Shown piece by piece: positions 1-10,500 of a stretch of DNA of 64,000 bases. Origin of the DNA: Agarophyton chilense (lineage: Eukaryota > Rhodophyta > Florideophyceae > Gracilariales > Gracilariaceae); NCBI GenBank assembly GCA_030374765.1, contig JARGXX010000100.1:1302001-1366000 (forward strand), written 5' to 3'. Positions within the stretch are counted from its first letter, which is position 1; every line of letters starts with the position of its first letter. The notes beneath the pieces were generated by a model. The model was not told where the DNA came from. It made no database searches and saw nothing but the letters and a program-made list of their open reading frames with translations. The translations under genes were made by a program, and so were the position numbers.

Positions 1-295
1 ATGTTTAACAATATTAAGTCAACAAAAATGATTATCATGTCCAAACATGCGTTGTGAGGCTTTTTTTAAATCATTTTTTAAAAGTATAAACATATGCTTA
101 AATTGTTTTAAGCTCCCTACTTATTTAATCCGTGTTATTCATCTTGCTAGCTATATTATAATTTTTGAAGAAACTTTATCTTTAGCAAATGTCACCTTAT
201 TATGTCTACTATTCACGAGAACGCAAATGTGTTCTTAGACCATAATAATTTTTAGAATTAGTCAAGCTCCCGTTGGAATTTTTGAGATACAATTA

Positions 296-366
296 ACTCA
301 GCAAGATTTGAACCCTGTGTTGATCAGTCTCCGAGCGGTCGTAAAACCACTGAGTTGGTGATACTA
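296..366 (-). other. tRNA-like fragment with a B-box (SINE or tRNA pseudogene remnant)
   Basis: Read on the minus strand, this stretch has a CTCAGTGGTT-like D-arm and, about 35 bases later, GGGTTCAAATC, which fits a RNA polymerase III B-box and T-loop. The anticodon and T stems do not pair well, so this is not a functional tRNA gene. A tRNA-derived SINE head or tRNA pseudogene is the best guess. I see nothing else in bases 1-620. Confidence 0.25.
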
Positions 367-621
367 AAGACCAGTGTCTAAAGAATGTACTCTAAAGCAT
401 GTGGAACATGATTAGAAAAATAGTTTTTTACTTAGAAAATAGAATACGCCGCTGCAGCCTGGAAACCAGCGTTTCTTACTAACTTTTTGGAAAATAGAAC
501 TGGCCTCATATGAAGCCAAGCTGGCCTCAGGTGAGATTAATCCTCCGGACGTGTTGACACGAGAGGTAAGCGTAGGAACACCCGCTTCTCATAACCTCCA
601 CAGGGTACTGGGCCAATAAAA

Positions 622-950
622 ATTGGAGATTGCCTCTCTCATCGACGTAAAGCAAGAGTGTGTTGTCAATCGAGACCGTCGAAAATAAAGTTTTCAGGCG
701 ACGCCTCAGCTTCTCGAGTCACTGCCTTTGGTGCTCCCGTGTAGCGTTGACGCTTTTGAAACAGCTGCTTCCAAGATCTGAGCTTGGAAGCAACTACTTA
801 CCACCATCTTCGCAGATTATTGCGATTTGGATTCGTGATGCCCATGTCCTCAGGATACGACTCAGCGTCATGTCGACAGTGCCGAGACTCGTATCATAAT
901 GGTTGGTAACCTCCAACTAGGGTTTGGAGAATTCCTCTGTCATCGAGAAG
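622..950 (+). repeat. R1 dispersed repeat, copy 1 (intronless, coding-like)
   Basis: This block shares long stretches with 1480-1866 and 2097-2290, both in the opposite orientation. The shared frame reads IETVENK, then a Leu-rich stretch ending TLLKQLLPRSELG; that frame is open here (660-899) and in the other copies. It lacks the roughly 210-base GT...AG segment present in copy 2, so it looks like a processed copy or a copy from before intron gain. It also holds a hairpin, GCTTCCAAG (767-775) against CTTGGAAGC (783-791). Short blocks GGAG-ATTGCCTCTCTCATCGA (near 622-647) and a variant at 922-950 recur in copy 3. I do not recognise the encoded product. Confidence 0.5.
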
Positions 951-1479
951 GAGTTTGACTCTGTTTTCGGGTACTAAGCATTGGCGTTGGACACGATGAC
1001 TACATAATCGTTGCATAAAAAGAAAACATCCTCAGTCTTCTAGAGAAATAGATACTTTGTTGATATCATTGTATTTTGCCCTTTCTACTAGAATATCTAG
1101 GAACCCAGGAGAGAATTTATCATCGACATGGAGGGAGAGGTGGGCGACCAATGACTGAGCCCCTTCCACACAGATCGCCTTGTTTGAGAACAAAAGGCTT
1201 TGGTCTGCGCTCTGGTCATTGTCGTCGTCTTTATGGCCGAACGCGATCCAGTTCTTCGAAAGTTAACGAGCCTGAGATATGAGGTATAATTTATTGAATG
1301 AGTATATTGTAGATACTGCTGATTACTGGCTTTCAAATCTGGTGCTCTGTGAACTGAAGGTTTGACTACCTTCGATTCACAACAAAGTGATTAACTACCA
1401 TATATTCACAATTATTACGGACTGCAGAAATACTGACAAAGAACTCGAGTTCTGTCCAAAGGACATATTCACCACGACT
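951..1479. other. Intergenic stretch, nothing recognised
   Basis: No convincing gene or element is seen between R1 copies 1 and 2. The short open frames on both strands overlap each other and match nothing I know. Confidence 0.4.
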
Positions 1480-1866
1480 CCAAATCGAAAAAATCTGATG
1501 AGATGGTGATAAGCAGTTGCTTCCAAGTCAGATTTCGGAAGCAACTGCTTCAAAAGCGTCAACTCTACCCGGGTGCACCAAAGGCAGTGACTCGAGAAGC
1601 TGTTGCGTCGCCTGAGAACTTTCTGTGCAATACACGATTGCCACCTGGCACAATGCCGCCGGCGCTGCATACTAAACCTCACTCTTGCTCCACCCCGAGA
1701 CACTGGGGAAAGAGGAGCAAGAGGGGACAACTTGTGCCCGTTCCACCTTCCTCGGTTCCACCGCGCGCTGCGAGTGCATACTAGACACCAGACCAACAGC
1801 CCTCCCGCTCTGCGTACGACTGCTTCCCATACCTTCTCCTCGACGGTCTCGATTGTCAATACAAAT
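1480..1866 (-). repeat. R1 dispersed repeat, copy 2, with intron-like insertion
   Basis: On the minus strand this reads IETVEE(K), then GTATGG...GCACAG (1832 down to 1623, 210 nt), then KVLRRR and the shared Leu-rich stretch TLLKQLLPKSDL. Copy 1 joins the two flanks directly in frame, so the insertion has the position and the GT/AG borders expected of a spliceosomal intron. Bases 1511-1550 form a 14-bp perfect inverted repeat (AAGCAGTTGCTTCC against its complement at 1537-1550) with a 12-base loop. The protein family is unknown to me. A gene-family member or transposon-derived gene are both possible. Confidence 0.45.
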
Positions 1867-2096
1867 GCTTATCGCACTGTGACAGTGCTGATATCTGAGC
1901 GGTCCTTGGTTATCACACTCATTTCAGTGTGATATCAAATCTTGCCTTCTTTCGTATGACACGTTACATCCAAAACCTTGTGCGAAAAAGGGTCACATGA
2001 CAGAAAAATGATTTTGGTACTGTCTCTCGTGTCCCGTTTTGTGCGCTCGGTTTTCAATATGACTCATACATAGCAGCCGAAAACACGATTGAGCTG

Positions 2097-2290
2097 TTAG
2101 TCGATGAGAGAGGCATTCTCCAAAGTATTAATTTGCCCAATAATTTGCAAAGATGATGAGAAGGGAGTGTTCCCAATCTCAGATCTCGGGAGCATCTGCT
2201 TCAAAAGCGTAAACGTACATAGCAGCACCAAACGCAGTGTCTGTTGTAGCTTCATCAAAAGATGAGCTATGTAGCAGTATGTATTTAAGT
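2097..2290 (-). repeat. R1 dispersed repeat, copy 3
   Basis: This is a third, more diverged copy in the same orientation as copy 2. The minus frame again gives TLLKQMLPRSEIG and ends LENASLID followed by TAA. The block CTTTGGAGAATGCCTCTCTCATCGA (minus strand, 2126 down) matches short blocks beside copy 1. Its right edge lies about 70 bases from the start codon of the secreted cysteine-rich gene at 2362, so it may supply part of that gene's promoter region. Confidence 0.45.
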
Positions 2291-2361
2291 ATGCTTCGAA
2301 AAATGTGCTTCCCGTTCCCGATTTTAATTGACAGCATCTCAACGCCTTGAAGCACAAAGAC

Positions 2362-2727
2362 ATGATTTCCATCTTCGGTTTCCTTCTCGTCGCACTGTTC
2401 GCCTCCTCTGCTCAGGCCACCATTCCAATGGGTTACCGTCATGATAGCCACCTTCGGTACTTCTTTCCCTCGATGTTCATGCACGCTTCTGCAGAACTTA
2501 CAGCTTGCTGCTATCAGGCCTGCATTGTGGAACGGAATAACCAATTTTGCAACAATGCTTGCCTGGCTGGATCGACACTCATTCCGAAATGCAGTGGTTT
2601 GGCTCCTAGTCAGGCACGCCGAGATTGCTGTCAATACGAGTGCATTGTCATTAGGAATAATCAGTTTTGTCTCAACTCTTGCTTGGATGGAAAAATCAGC
2701 CCTGGTACATGTATCTCGATTGCGTAG
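2362..2727 (+). CDS. Small secreted protein with two tandem six-cysteine modules
   Basis: The 121-residue protein starts at the only suitable ATG. It opens with a clear signal peptide (MISIFGFLLVALFASSAQA, likely cleaved after Ala19), so it should enter the secretory pathway. Two repeats follow with the same cysteine spacing, CC-x3-C-x8-C-x3-C-x9-C: residues 49-77 and 89-117. Both contain RNNQFC, and the second follows an Arg-Arg pair (86-87) that could be a processing site. Six cysteines per module suggest three disulfides each. There is no membrane segment after the signal. It appears intronless. I do not recognise the family; a secreted effector, defence or adhesion peptide fits the build, but no function is shown by the sequence. 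Base composition matches its surroundings. Confidence 0.7.
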   Translation: MISIFGFLLVALFASSAQATIPMGYRHDSHLRYFFPSMFMHASAELTACCYQACIVERNNQFCNNACLAGSTLIPKCSGLAPSQARRDCCQYECIVIRNNQFCLNSCLDGKISPGTCISIA

Positions 2728-3639
2728 TGTGTGCTATTGCTTTCCTTACTATTCGAGAGGAAACCCAATCACCCCAGGGGTTGTCTAAACAAGAGTCGTT
2801 GCTACAGCTGTTGGATTGGATGAAATGTTTGAAGGCTTTAAAAGCCATGGTTGTAGGAGGAAGTCGTTGCCCCCGACCCCTCCTCAACGCCTCGCCAGGT
2901 AAACTTCAACTTGTCTCTCTGGTAAACCTCATTTGGATTAGTCCCCTTCCTGTTTCCCAACGTGAGCGTCGTAGTCCTATAATATTTTGATGAACTTCAT
3001 ACAATTGCATCTAGTAGCACAAAGCAAATTTCATTGTCATGATCCGGTCTCTTGGGTCCAGAGCATGGATAACATTTTCCCTATTTCCCGGGGGAGTACT
3101 GTATGTACCTTCGGGGGCGCTGTCCACGGAGTGAAAGGCTGATAGAATTCAGTGTGCAATGTTTATAATCTGCGATTTCAAGGCACGTAGAAGTGGATTT
3201 ATTTTGCATCTAAGATACCCGGCGACATCCCCGGCCTGCCGTCGTGGAATTAGCCCCCTTTCGTCGGGTCAGCCTTCCTTCGTCCCAGGGATCACGTCGC
3301 GCCTTTGGTCGTGTCGCGCCCCTTTTCGTTTTGAAACCCACACCACCCACCCTCGGGGAAGTGAGGTCGCTCTGAGATTCACTGAACCGCGTAAGGTTCT
3401 ACCCCATGGTGCAGCAGATCACGATGGGCTTGTGCCTCCTCTGTGTCCCCTACACTCCCAAACCATGAAGATCTATAAGAGCATATGTCAGAGAAAGAAA
3501 TAAAGAACATTTTTTTGCTCAACTGGACCCTCTGAAGAGACTCAGATGGATCCGAATCAGTCGGTATGATAAGAACGGGGTACATGAGCGTAGGTGCGAA
3601 CGGCCCCATTGCGGTCGGCCTGGTCGCCGCGCTCCCAAT
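2728..3639. other. Stretch without recognised genes
   Basis: No gene is recognised. Bases 3400-3640 read on the minus strand continue the degenerate Pro-Phe-Ala-Pro repeat of the next entry past its stop codon. Confidence 0.4.
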
Positions 3640-3924
3640 TCATCCTATTAGCATGGGATTCAAAGGCTTAGGCGCGAAAGGCCCTGTTCCAGTCGATGCC
3701 GCTGGAGCACTCTCGTCACCTTTCATGAGCTCTGGCTGGATGGGTGCAAGTGCGAAAGGCGCCAGTGCGACCGGTGTCGGTGTAGTTGTCTCAGTACCTC
3801 CGATGAGCACAGGGTTCAAATTCACGGGTGTTGAAGTATCATCACTACCCGAAACGAGGTCGGGCCAGATATGTTCATGCCCTGCATACCCAAGCGAAGT
3901 TCTGTCTGTTGAATTGTTCGCCAT
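3640..3924 (-). CDS. Hypothetical Pro/Ala/Thr-rich repeat protein (possible gene end)
   Basis: A 94-codon minus-strand frame begins at a true ATG (3924). It is rich in Pro, Thr and Ala and contains imperfect repeats of the type PFAP-x-PLNPxLIG: ALAPFALAPIQPELM, then GPFAPKPLNPMLIG. After the stop, a further unit (GPFAPTLMYPVLI) continues in the same frame, so the stop may be a mutation. It lies in the same frame as, and 18 bases downstream of, the stop of the 3943-4269 frame, so both may be parts of one decayed or spliced gene. No domain is recognised. Confidence 0.3.
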   Translation of the reverse strand: MANNSTDRTSLGYAGHEHIWPDLVSGSDDTSTPVNLNPVLIGGTETTTPTPVALAPFALAPIQPELMKGDESAPAASTGTGPFAPKPLNPMLIG

Positions 3925-3942
3925 CTTACCCTCTTAGTGCAC

Positions 3943-4269
3943 TTAATGTATGACAGCCATGTATTTCGCATTCGGATCATTTCTTTCAAAGCTCTCATCG
4001 AGAGAAGGTGCAGGGTCTCCGGAGGCCAGGTATATAATTCTAGCTCCTGCTACCGGTTTTGATACCACGCAACAAAGAAAGGTGATAAGTTCCTCACGCG
4101 AAACTGTGCGATCACGGAAGCAAACACCGTCCGGGATGTACCCTTCGATGATTATCGCCAAATCTGCTTTCTTCATTTCGGCGTACTCAGTATCAGCCAA
4201 GAGAAGCTCTTGGACAAAAGAAATTCTAGAGGTTTGAAAGTTACTGAGGTTCTGCTGTATTAATTGATT
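3943..4269 (-). CDS. Unknown protein, possible exon of a host gene
   Basis: A minus-strand open frame of about 108 codons lacks an ATG at its start but follows a good 3' splice-site-like tract (pyrimidine-rich, ending TTCAG at 4270-4274). The sequence is mixed and protein-like, with a hydrophobic core (KADLAIIIEGY, ITFLCCVV) and charged surfaces. It does not look like a chance antisense frame of anything on the plus strand. It ends in TAA at 3943-3945. I do not recognise it. About 60 bases further upstream on the same strand the other frames hold a short WNLEAAYY stretch that recalls a UBA-type helix, too short to use. Confidence 0.3.
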   Translation of the reverse strand, partial: NQLIQQNLSNFQTSRISFVQELLLADTEYAEMKKADLAIIIEGYIPDGVCFRDRTVSREELITFLCCVVSKPVAGARIIYLASGDPAPSLDESFERNDPNAKYMAVIH

Positions 4270-4274
4270 CTGAA

Positions 4275-5224
4275 GAAAAGAACGGTAGAATCAATATCAT
4301 CGGCGATAAACCTGGCCACTAAATCACGGGTTAGTGTAATACGCTGCTTCCAGGTTCCAGTTGAATTGCGTTACGAAAAATACCTGGCGCCCTCCACTAT
4401 TTCGTATTCATCGCCGACACTCTATAGAATGCGCGACAAAGCTGGGGGATGTCTTTGTCAATCTGTCATAGTGTTAATTTTGGGAATGAACACAATGAGG
4501 ATTGTTATTCGTGCTGCATATTTGCAGAATGCTCGTTATAACTATTACTTTTGTAGTACGTAGGCAGTAACGCCCAGTAGAACCGTCAGAGAATAGCAGA
4601 AAGCCGTACGAAGTACCCCGTTGTCCTTGGGAGTGGTCACTTTCAAACTGGCCGCCCTGGGGTTTGCGCAAGTCTGCCCGACGAGGCGCAGCGATCTCCT
4701 CCAGCGAACAGCGCTGTACCACGTGGGGCTCCCAGTGCGTTAGGGTTATTCCAATAGTTACAAGGATGCAAACACAACTAACCTTCGTAGTACCCTTCGT
4801 AAGATACGAATCACAGATCGTTTCATGTCTTTTCGAGCTGTTTGCATCGCTTTAACATTTTCTGCTTTTACGTGTACGTCTCACCGTGCCACAAAGTTCT
4901 ATGATTTGGGCTTGGTGGGCTTGGTTGCATGTTGCATTTGTTGCGCGTCCCTTAGTGACATGCCGCCTTTTTGTTCTACTCAAATTAGAGCCCAATCTGC
5001 CGCCGAGGACAGCAGGGTGGAAACAAAGAATGACAATTGGAGATAACAAAAACATGGAGTGGACTTGCTCTCTCCTGGGCACTTTAAAGATGTAGAACCA
5101 CGAAAACTCTGTAAATGGCAGATTGTTGGGCAGCTTCTCTTCTGGTTCGGAATCACTACCGAACACTTGCTTTCGACGGACAGGGGAATCATCTATCGTT
5201 TCTAGGTTCACAAACCAAATCATC
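4275..5224. other. Stretch without recognised genes
   Basis: I see no supported gene. A 129-codon minus frame (4852-5241) starts with ATG but overlaps the secreted-peptide start and has no recognisable motif. Confidence 0.35.
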
Positions 5225-5383
5225 ATGAATCTTTCAGTCATTCAACTCGCTTTCCTTTGCGCACTTGTTCCCTCCGCTCACGCAGGCTGGGTCAACTTCA
5301 ACAGAAGGGTAATATTATAACTGCATCACCACGTTGGTTCAGTGAAGAACATGGTGGCTTTTCAGGTCGTGAAACAGGACTAG
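5225..5383 (+). CDS. Possible tiny secreted peptide gene with one short intron
   Basis: The ATG at 5225 opens a classic signal peptide (MNLSVIQLAFLCALVPSAHA) followed by GWVNFNRR. The frame then meets a stop at 5318-5320. A GT donor at 5309 (AGG|GTAATA) and a pyrimidine-rich acceptor ending TTTTCAG at 5365 would remove a 57-nt intron and continue VVKQD and stop, giving a 33-residue precursor with a 13-residue mature end. The signal peptide is seen directly; the splicing is inference. Alternatively, this is the first exon of a longer gene or a truncated copy. Confidence 0.35.
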
Positions 5384-6034
5384 TGTGAGGATGCGCACGT
5401 ATGCGGGCAAATGCATACTAAAAATGAAATAGGGAGTACTGTCTGCTGGTTCCGCTTGGCCCTGAGGTTGGGTGGGCAAGCGGAAGCAGGAGCTTTACTT
5501 GTAGGCTATGAGGGTTGTACATAGTTATGTTCCTTACGCTGGTTGTAGTGTTGTTACAACCTAAGAAATCGTAGCAGAGACTTGGCGTATAAGTCTTAAA
5601 TAGCTAACGTCTATAGTAGTTTCGCGTGACCGCAGTGTAGCTTAAACTACCATGACAACTAAGTAAAATGGTAAATGTTTTGTATTGAATGTTAATGGTT
5701 TAATTGTTTCATTCGCTCCCTATTAGTATGAAAAGGTCGGAGGGTCTTGAAGGAGCGTTCAAGATCGTAGAGTAGTTTATCTGAGCAGTTGTTGTTCTTC
5801 TCTCCCTATGAGAGCCAGGATGGTAGTGGAACTCTGGCTTAAGTACCGGCCACCTATTTGTGACGACCAAACGCTACGTAATGATTTGATTTAGTCTAAT
5901 ACTACGTACTAACACTAGGAGAGTAAATGCAACGTACTGAATTGCCATGCTGACAAAATGGGTAGTGCAAAATAAATATCTACTTATGATAAGCTGCCAC
6001 GCAATAGTAGCAGCTAATACAATTTACGATTTAC
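5384..6034. other. AT-leaning stretch, possibly a decayed Copia-B 3' LTR
   Basis: No gene is seen. Because the RNase H fragment to its right ends at 6045 and is followed on the minus strand by a purine tract and TGTAAATCG (LTR-like start at 6035), the right part may be a 3' LTR. No second copy is available to prove it. Confidence 0.25.
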
Positions 6035-6044
6035 ACTCTTTCTC

Positions 6045-6861
6045 TTACTTTGTAACCATATTAACCAGTGAAAAGTGAAGAGTTTCGCATCTCCATCCTT
6101 GATAATTCGTGAGGGATTTTTTTCGTGAGAGTAACATGAGTTTTAGCGTAGTAAGAAGGAAACTGTTCGGTTTAGTCAACGGATCTTCTAAGTTGAGCTT
6201 TTTTGCAGTCCACATCACCGTAGAAACGTTTTGTGTCTCAAATTCAAAATGGATAACATTGATATTGGCACGAATAGAACGACCAGACGGAGTACGTCTG
6301 GTAGACAGAGAGTCGTAGAGGTTTATAGAATCCGTTACGACCACCAAATCAACATCGATCCCAAGAGCTTTTTAGAAGCTTTATCAAGTAGGTTTCCATC
6401 ATCAATAGCGAAAAACCCAGTTGAACCACTATGTTTCACAGGGCGTTTTGAATTATGTGACGCCTAAGTAATTGTGTGTATACTAGATCCCCGTTCAACA
6501 TTTCCGAGTGATAGGCCTCCAATGTAGCCGATTTGTCCGTTGTCTTTGTTCTTAGCTTCGTCAGCAAATATCAAAATTGATGTGATATTGGATACATTTT
6601 TCGATCATTTGGTCTGTGGAAAGATATGGTAGTGACATGTTTTTTGAGAGATCGAAGAAGGTTGATTTGAAAAACCAAATCTTTCACTCAGGTGTTTGGT
6701 TGTTTTCAATGCAGATAGATTTCTGCTAGTGCGCACTGTGGAGATACAGCGGTTCCGAACCAACTTAAAGAGCTATTAAAAGATCTGAGTGAGGCATTCT
6801 CAAGTAAGTTCAGGCCCTCGTCGGTTTCTGTTCGTCTCCACAAGTCAATAGGATATGATTT
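6045..6861 (-). pseudogene. Copia-type reverse transcriptase end and RNase H fragment (Copia-B family?)
   Basis: On the minus strand, entering from 6861, the reading gives a reverse-transcriptase thumb segment (NSSLSWFGTAVSPQCA), then RNase H pieces: FADEAKNKDNGQIGYIGGL, ASHNSKRPVKHSGST, and the C-terminal NLEDPLTK that matches the ADxLTK signature of Copia RNase H. Stops and at least one frameshift break it. A purine tract (6036-6050) follows the stop, as expected just before a 3' LTR. Its right edge is the Copia-A1 LTR. It supplies the part missing from both Copia-B1 and Copia-B2, so it probably belongs to that family and may be the far half of B1. Confidence 0.6.
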
Positions 6862-7534
6862 TCACAAAGTGAGCGCAGGTTATGAAAAAGAAAAGGAAAC
6901 GAAAGAAAAAGACGAGAAGGAAACAAAAGTAAAAGAAGAAAAACGAATGAAGGTAGTCAGTCTTGACAATTTACTATGGTCGTCGGCGACCGTCGTTGAC
7001 AACTATAACTACCTTGCACGCACTTCCACCGCCGGTGCTGACCGTCGGCGGGTCACCCACGTCTCACAGCTTGCCACCTTGCGACGAAGAGTTGCGCGCC
7101 AAAACAATTTCAAACATAAATCATAACTAATAAAACCTCAAAAAATCATCCAAAGTGGTGCGCCAACGCCAACCGCCCCGCACAGCCCAGATTCGGCTGT
7201 TACGGCCAAACCCAATATCCAGCCCCCATTCGCACATTCTCTCCAACTGCATAGCCCGTGCTCATTCATCTCTCTTGTCCAATCAGATCGCTACACTTGG
7301 CCCGAAGCCCCAACACGCCCCATTAGAACCAGAACACTTGTCCATACCACGTTGCATGAGGGTATTTGAAGTAGCAAATCAGATGGCCGTTTCACGTTGA
7401 GATTGAGATGAGGCGCATATGCGTTTTTCCACGGAGGGTGTCCAAAAGTGCCCATGCTTAAATCCACTTTTGTTTTTCCACTATTTCCAAGCTTCCCAAA
7501 AGATCGGAGTGGCTGTCGACCTAAATACTCAACA
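6862..7534 (-). repeat. Copia-A1 3' LTR (673 bp)
   Basis: It is nearly identical over its full length to 12735-13405 and to both A2 LTRs. On the minus strand it starts TGTTGAGTATTTAG and ends CTCACTTTGTGA. The pol stop codon (TGA, 7529-7531) lies inside its first six bases. The apparent small open frames in it recur in all four LTRs and are not genes. Confidence 0.9.
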
Positions 7535-10500
7535 CTCCTCGTCGACTGCTCCTCCAAGTCCGACGCGCTTCACATTTTTGTCATGTAGGACAGTCGTCAG
7601 TGGCTTCGTAAGAATATCTGCGTCATAGTACTCACTGGGAACGTAAATGACGTTTAAGAAAGATTTCTTAACCAGTTCTCGGATGAAGTGCAGCTTCACG
7701 TCGATGTGCTTCGCGCGACCCGATGGACAGCGCTCACCATTTGCCCATTCAATTGCACACTGGTTGTCCGAAGGCACAGGCACTGCTGCATCCACTTCCA
7801 ATCCGATCTCAACAAACACACGCACTAAGCAAATGAGCTCCTGCGCGGCTAAGGTCAACGCGTAGTACTCGGCCTCACCAGTAGACAACGCAACGGATGC
7901 CTGTTTCCTTGAACCCCAAACACATGTGGTCGATCCAAGCTTCACCACGAATCCCGACATGGACTTGCGATCCACCTTGTCTGCAGCGAAGTCGGAGTCA
8001 ACATACACGTCCAAGTCGCAAGAGCCAGCGCGGTAGTGCAGAGTGTGCCCAGAAGTGCCTCGTAGGTAGCGCAGCACGCGCTTTGCAGCCCTGTGACAAT
8101 AGGCCGTTGGTGATTTCTGGAAGCGAGCCAAGATAAGCACTGGCGCAAGTATGTCCAGGCGAGTGCGAAGCCCCAAGTACAACAGCGATCCAATGACTTG
8201 CTGGTACAACTGCGGGTCCTGGATGGACTTATCTTCCTCAGCCGCCCATCCAGTAAAGAATGACTCCACCATTGGTGTGCACGCCGGCCTCGATCGTACA
8301 AACCCAAATCGTCGCAACACGCTTTCCGTGTACACAGACTGGCCTAACGTCAGCTGGAGAAGGCGACCATCGGCATCCAAAGTCTATTTCAACTCAACAC
8401 CGAGGAACAGACTCACGTCATCAGCCATGCAAAGTTCGTAGAAAGACTTGAGCTCCTCCACAATTGCACTCCGTTCGATGGCACAGGTGGTAAAAATCAG
8501 GAGGTCATCAACATACACCAACACGAAGGCATTCTCATTGCGTTCATTGCGTCGGCGAAACACACATGGGGCACTGGGTAATTCTTCGAAACCCATGCTT
8601 TTCAGGTCTGCGCATAGTTTCTTATGCCATGCCAAGTGTGCCTGATTGAGCCCATAGATGGCCTTGAGCAGTTTGAGGCAGCGGGAAGTGTTCCTAGGTA
8701 TGCCGCGAGGGGACATGACCCACACATCTTTCTCGACCTTCCCATTGAGGAACGCCGTCTTCACGTCTACTTGAGCCAGAAATATGCGCAAGCACAACGA
8801 GAGGTACAGAAAAATGCGAACCAGGGTGAACGACACCATTGAGGCATATGTTTCCAAGTAGTCCTCACCATATGTTTGGTGGTTTCCGCCAGCCACTACC
8901 CGAGCCTTGAAACGTTCAACTGATGCATCGGCATTGCGCTTCACCTTTCGAATGACATGCGTGGGCAGTGGCTGCGAGGCAGGGGATTCGTCTGGTGTCC
9001 AGGTATCCTTGGACTCCAATGATTCAAACTCGGCGTCAATGGCTCCTTGCCACATATCACGCTCCTCCGGAGTGGCGGACATGGCCTCCTTCAGTGTTGG
9101 TTCATCGCTGGTGGTGACGTTGATGTTCGTAGTACACTGCGCAGATACAGCCATGAACCACTTGGGCAGTTGACGACGAGTGCGACGCGGGTACCGAGGT
9201 TCCTGATCGGGTGTGGAGAATGTGTCAGGATCGTGTGAGGACCCTCCATCATCACTATCGGCGCCATCCACATCGTCTTCGTCACCATCAGAGTCGGAGT
9301 CGAACTCCACCAACAGAGGTATGGGGTCTTGTTGCTCGTTTGTCTGGTCTTCGAAGTCCACTTCATCGACAGAGAAACCTTCCGAGACATCACCAGTAGT
9401 CCCCTCAGAGCCCATCAGTGACACATAATCATCATCCGACGCACTCTCGTCATCCATATAGTTGGATAGAGCTGGTATGCCGGGGAACCTAAACTCATCA
9501 CAAGTCACATGCCGGGACTCCACAATGCACGGGGTATCATCATCACCAGTGACTAGTACCTTGTAGGCGCAATGCTCAAGAGTCTCCAAGTACACTCCCT
9601 CAAGAGCACGCGACTCGAACTTGGGTCCACGAGGGGTCCTGAGCACAAATGCAGTACATCCAAACACACGCACGTGCTTCAGTGACGGCCTGTTTCCAGT
9701 AACCAAAAAGTAAGGAGTATCATCAACTGTGGAATGTTGCACACGGTTGCGTACGTATATGGCATTTTTCAAAGCAAATGGCCACAAACAATCAGGTAAG
9801 TTGGCCTGGATGAGAAGCGACCGAGCAGCTTCCACCATGGTTCGGTTGATGCGCTCCGCAATGGCGTTGTGTTCTGGAGTATATGGAGCTGAGAAAGAAG
9901 TGTGCCCATGCTCTCCGCCCAGTTTGTGCTGCAGTTCAACATATTCCGCTGCTCCATCGGAGTGGACACCACGAATTTCTGCTCCTCCAAGTCGTTTCAA
10001 CTTGGCTGCCACACCGATAAACACATCGATCAGCGCACTGCGGTTCATCATCAAACCGAGAAACACAAAGCGTGAATGGTCATCCAAGAACGTACTTGCG
10101 TACCGGAACCTGTCTGGAAAGGAGGTCACCAAAGGTCCAAGAATATCCGAATGCGCTATGTCACCAACAGCGGCGGCATGTTGAAAGTGACCCGGAAATG
10201 GTAGCTTGTGAGCCTTGCCAAGACGACAGGCCCTGCATACCTCCTCCATTACAGACAGCTGTGGGACACCATCGGCATACTTGTGCACCAACGGTAGGTC
10301 TCGCACGTTCATATGCGCAAGCCGTCGGTGCCAAAGCTCAGTGTCCGTGTGTCGAGCCACTAATGCCACTGCCGGTGAGGTATGTAGCATACGTTGCGGA
10401 AGCATGTACATGCCAGACTCCGCATCACGGTAACCACAACCCAATTCAAACCCATTGGACTCAAGCATCAAACTCACATGGAGACGAGAGAAGTACGAGT

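Noticed and set aside
4852-5241. A 129-codon minus-strand ORF
   Set aside because: It has an ATG but no recognisable motif, and overlaps the signal-peptide start on the other strand, which is the better-supported reading.
6862-7534. Small open frames in the Copia-A LTRs (for example an 81-codon one on the plus strand)
   Set aside because: They recur in all four LTR copies, lie antisense to the element, and do not match proteins; they reflect shared LTR sequence.
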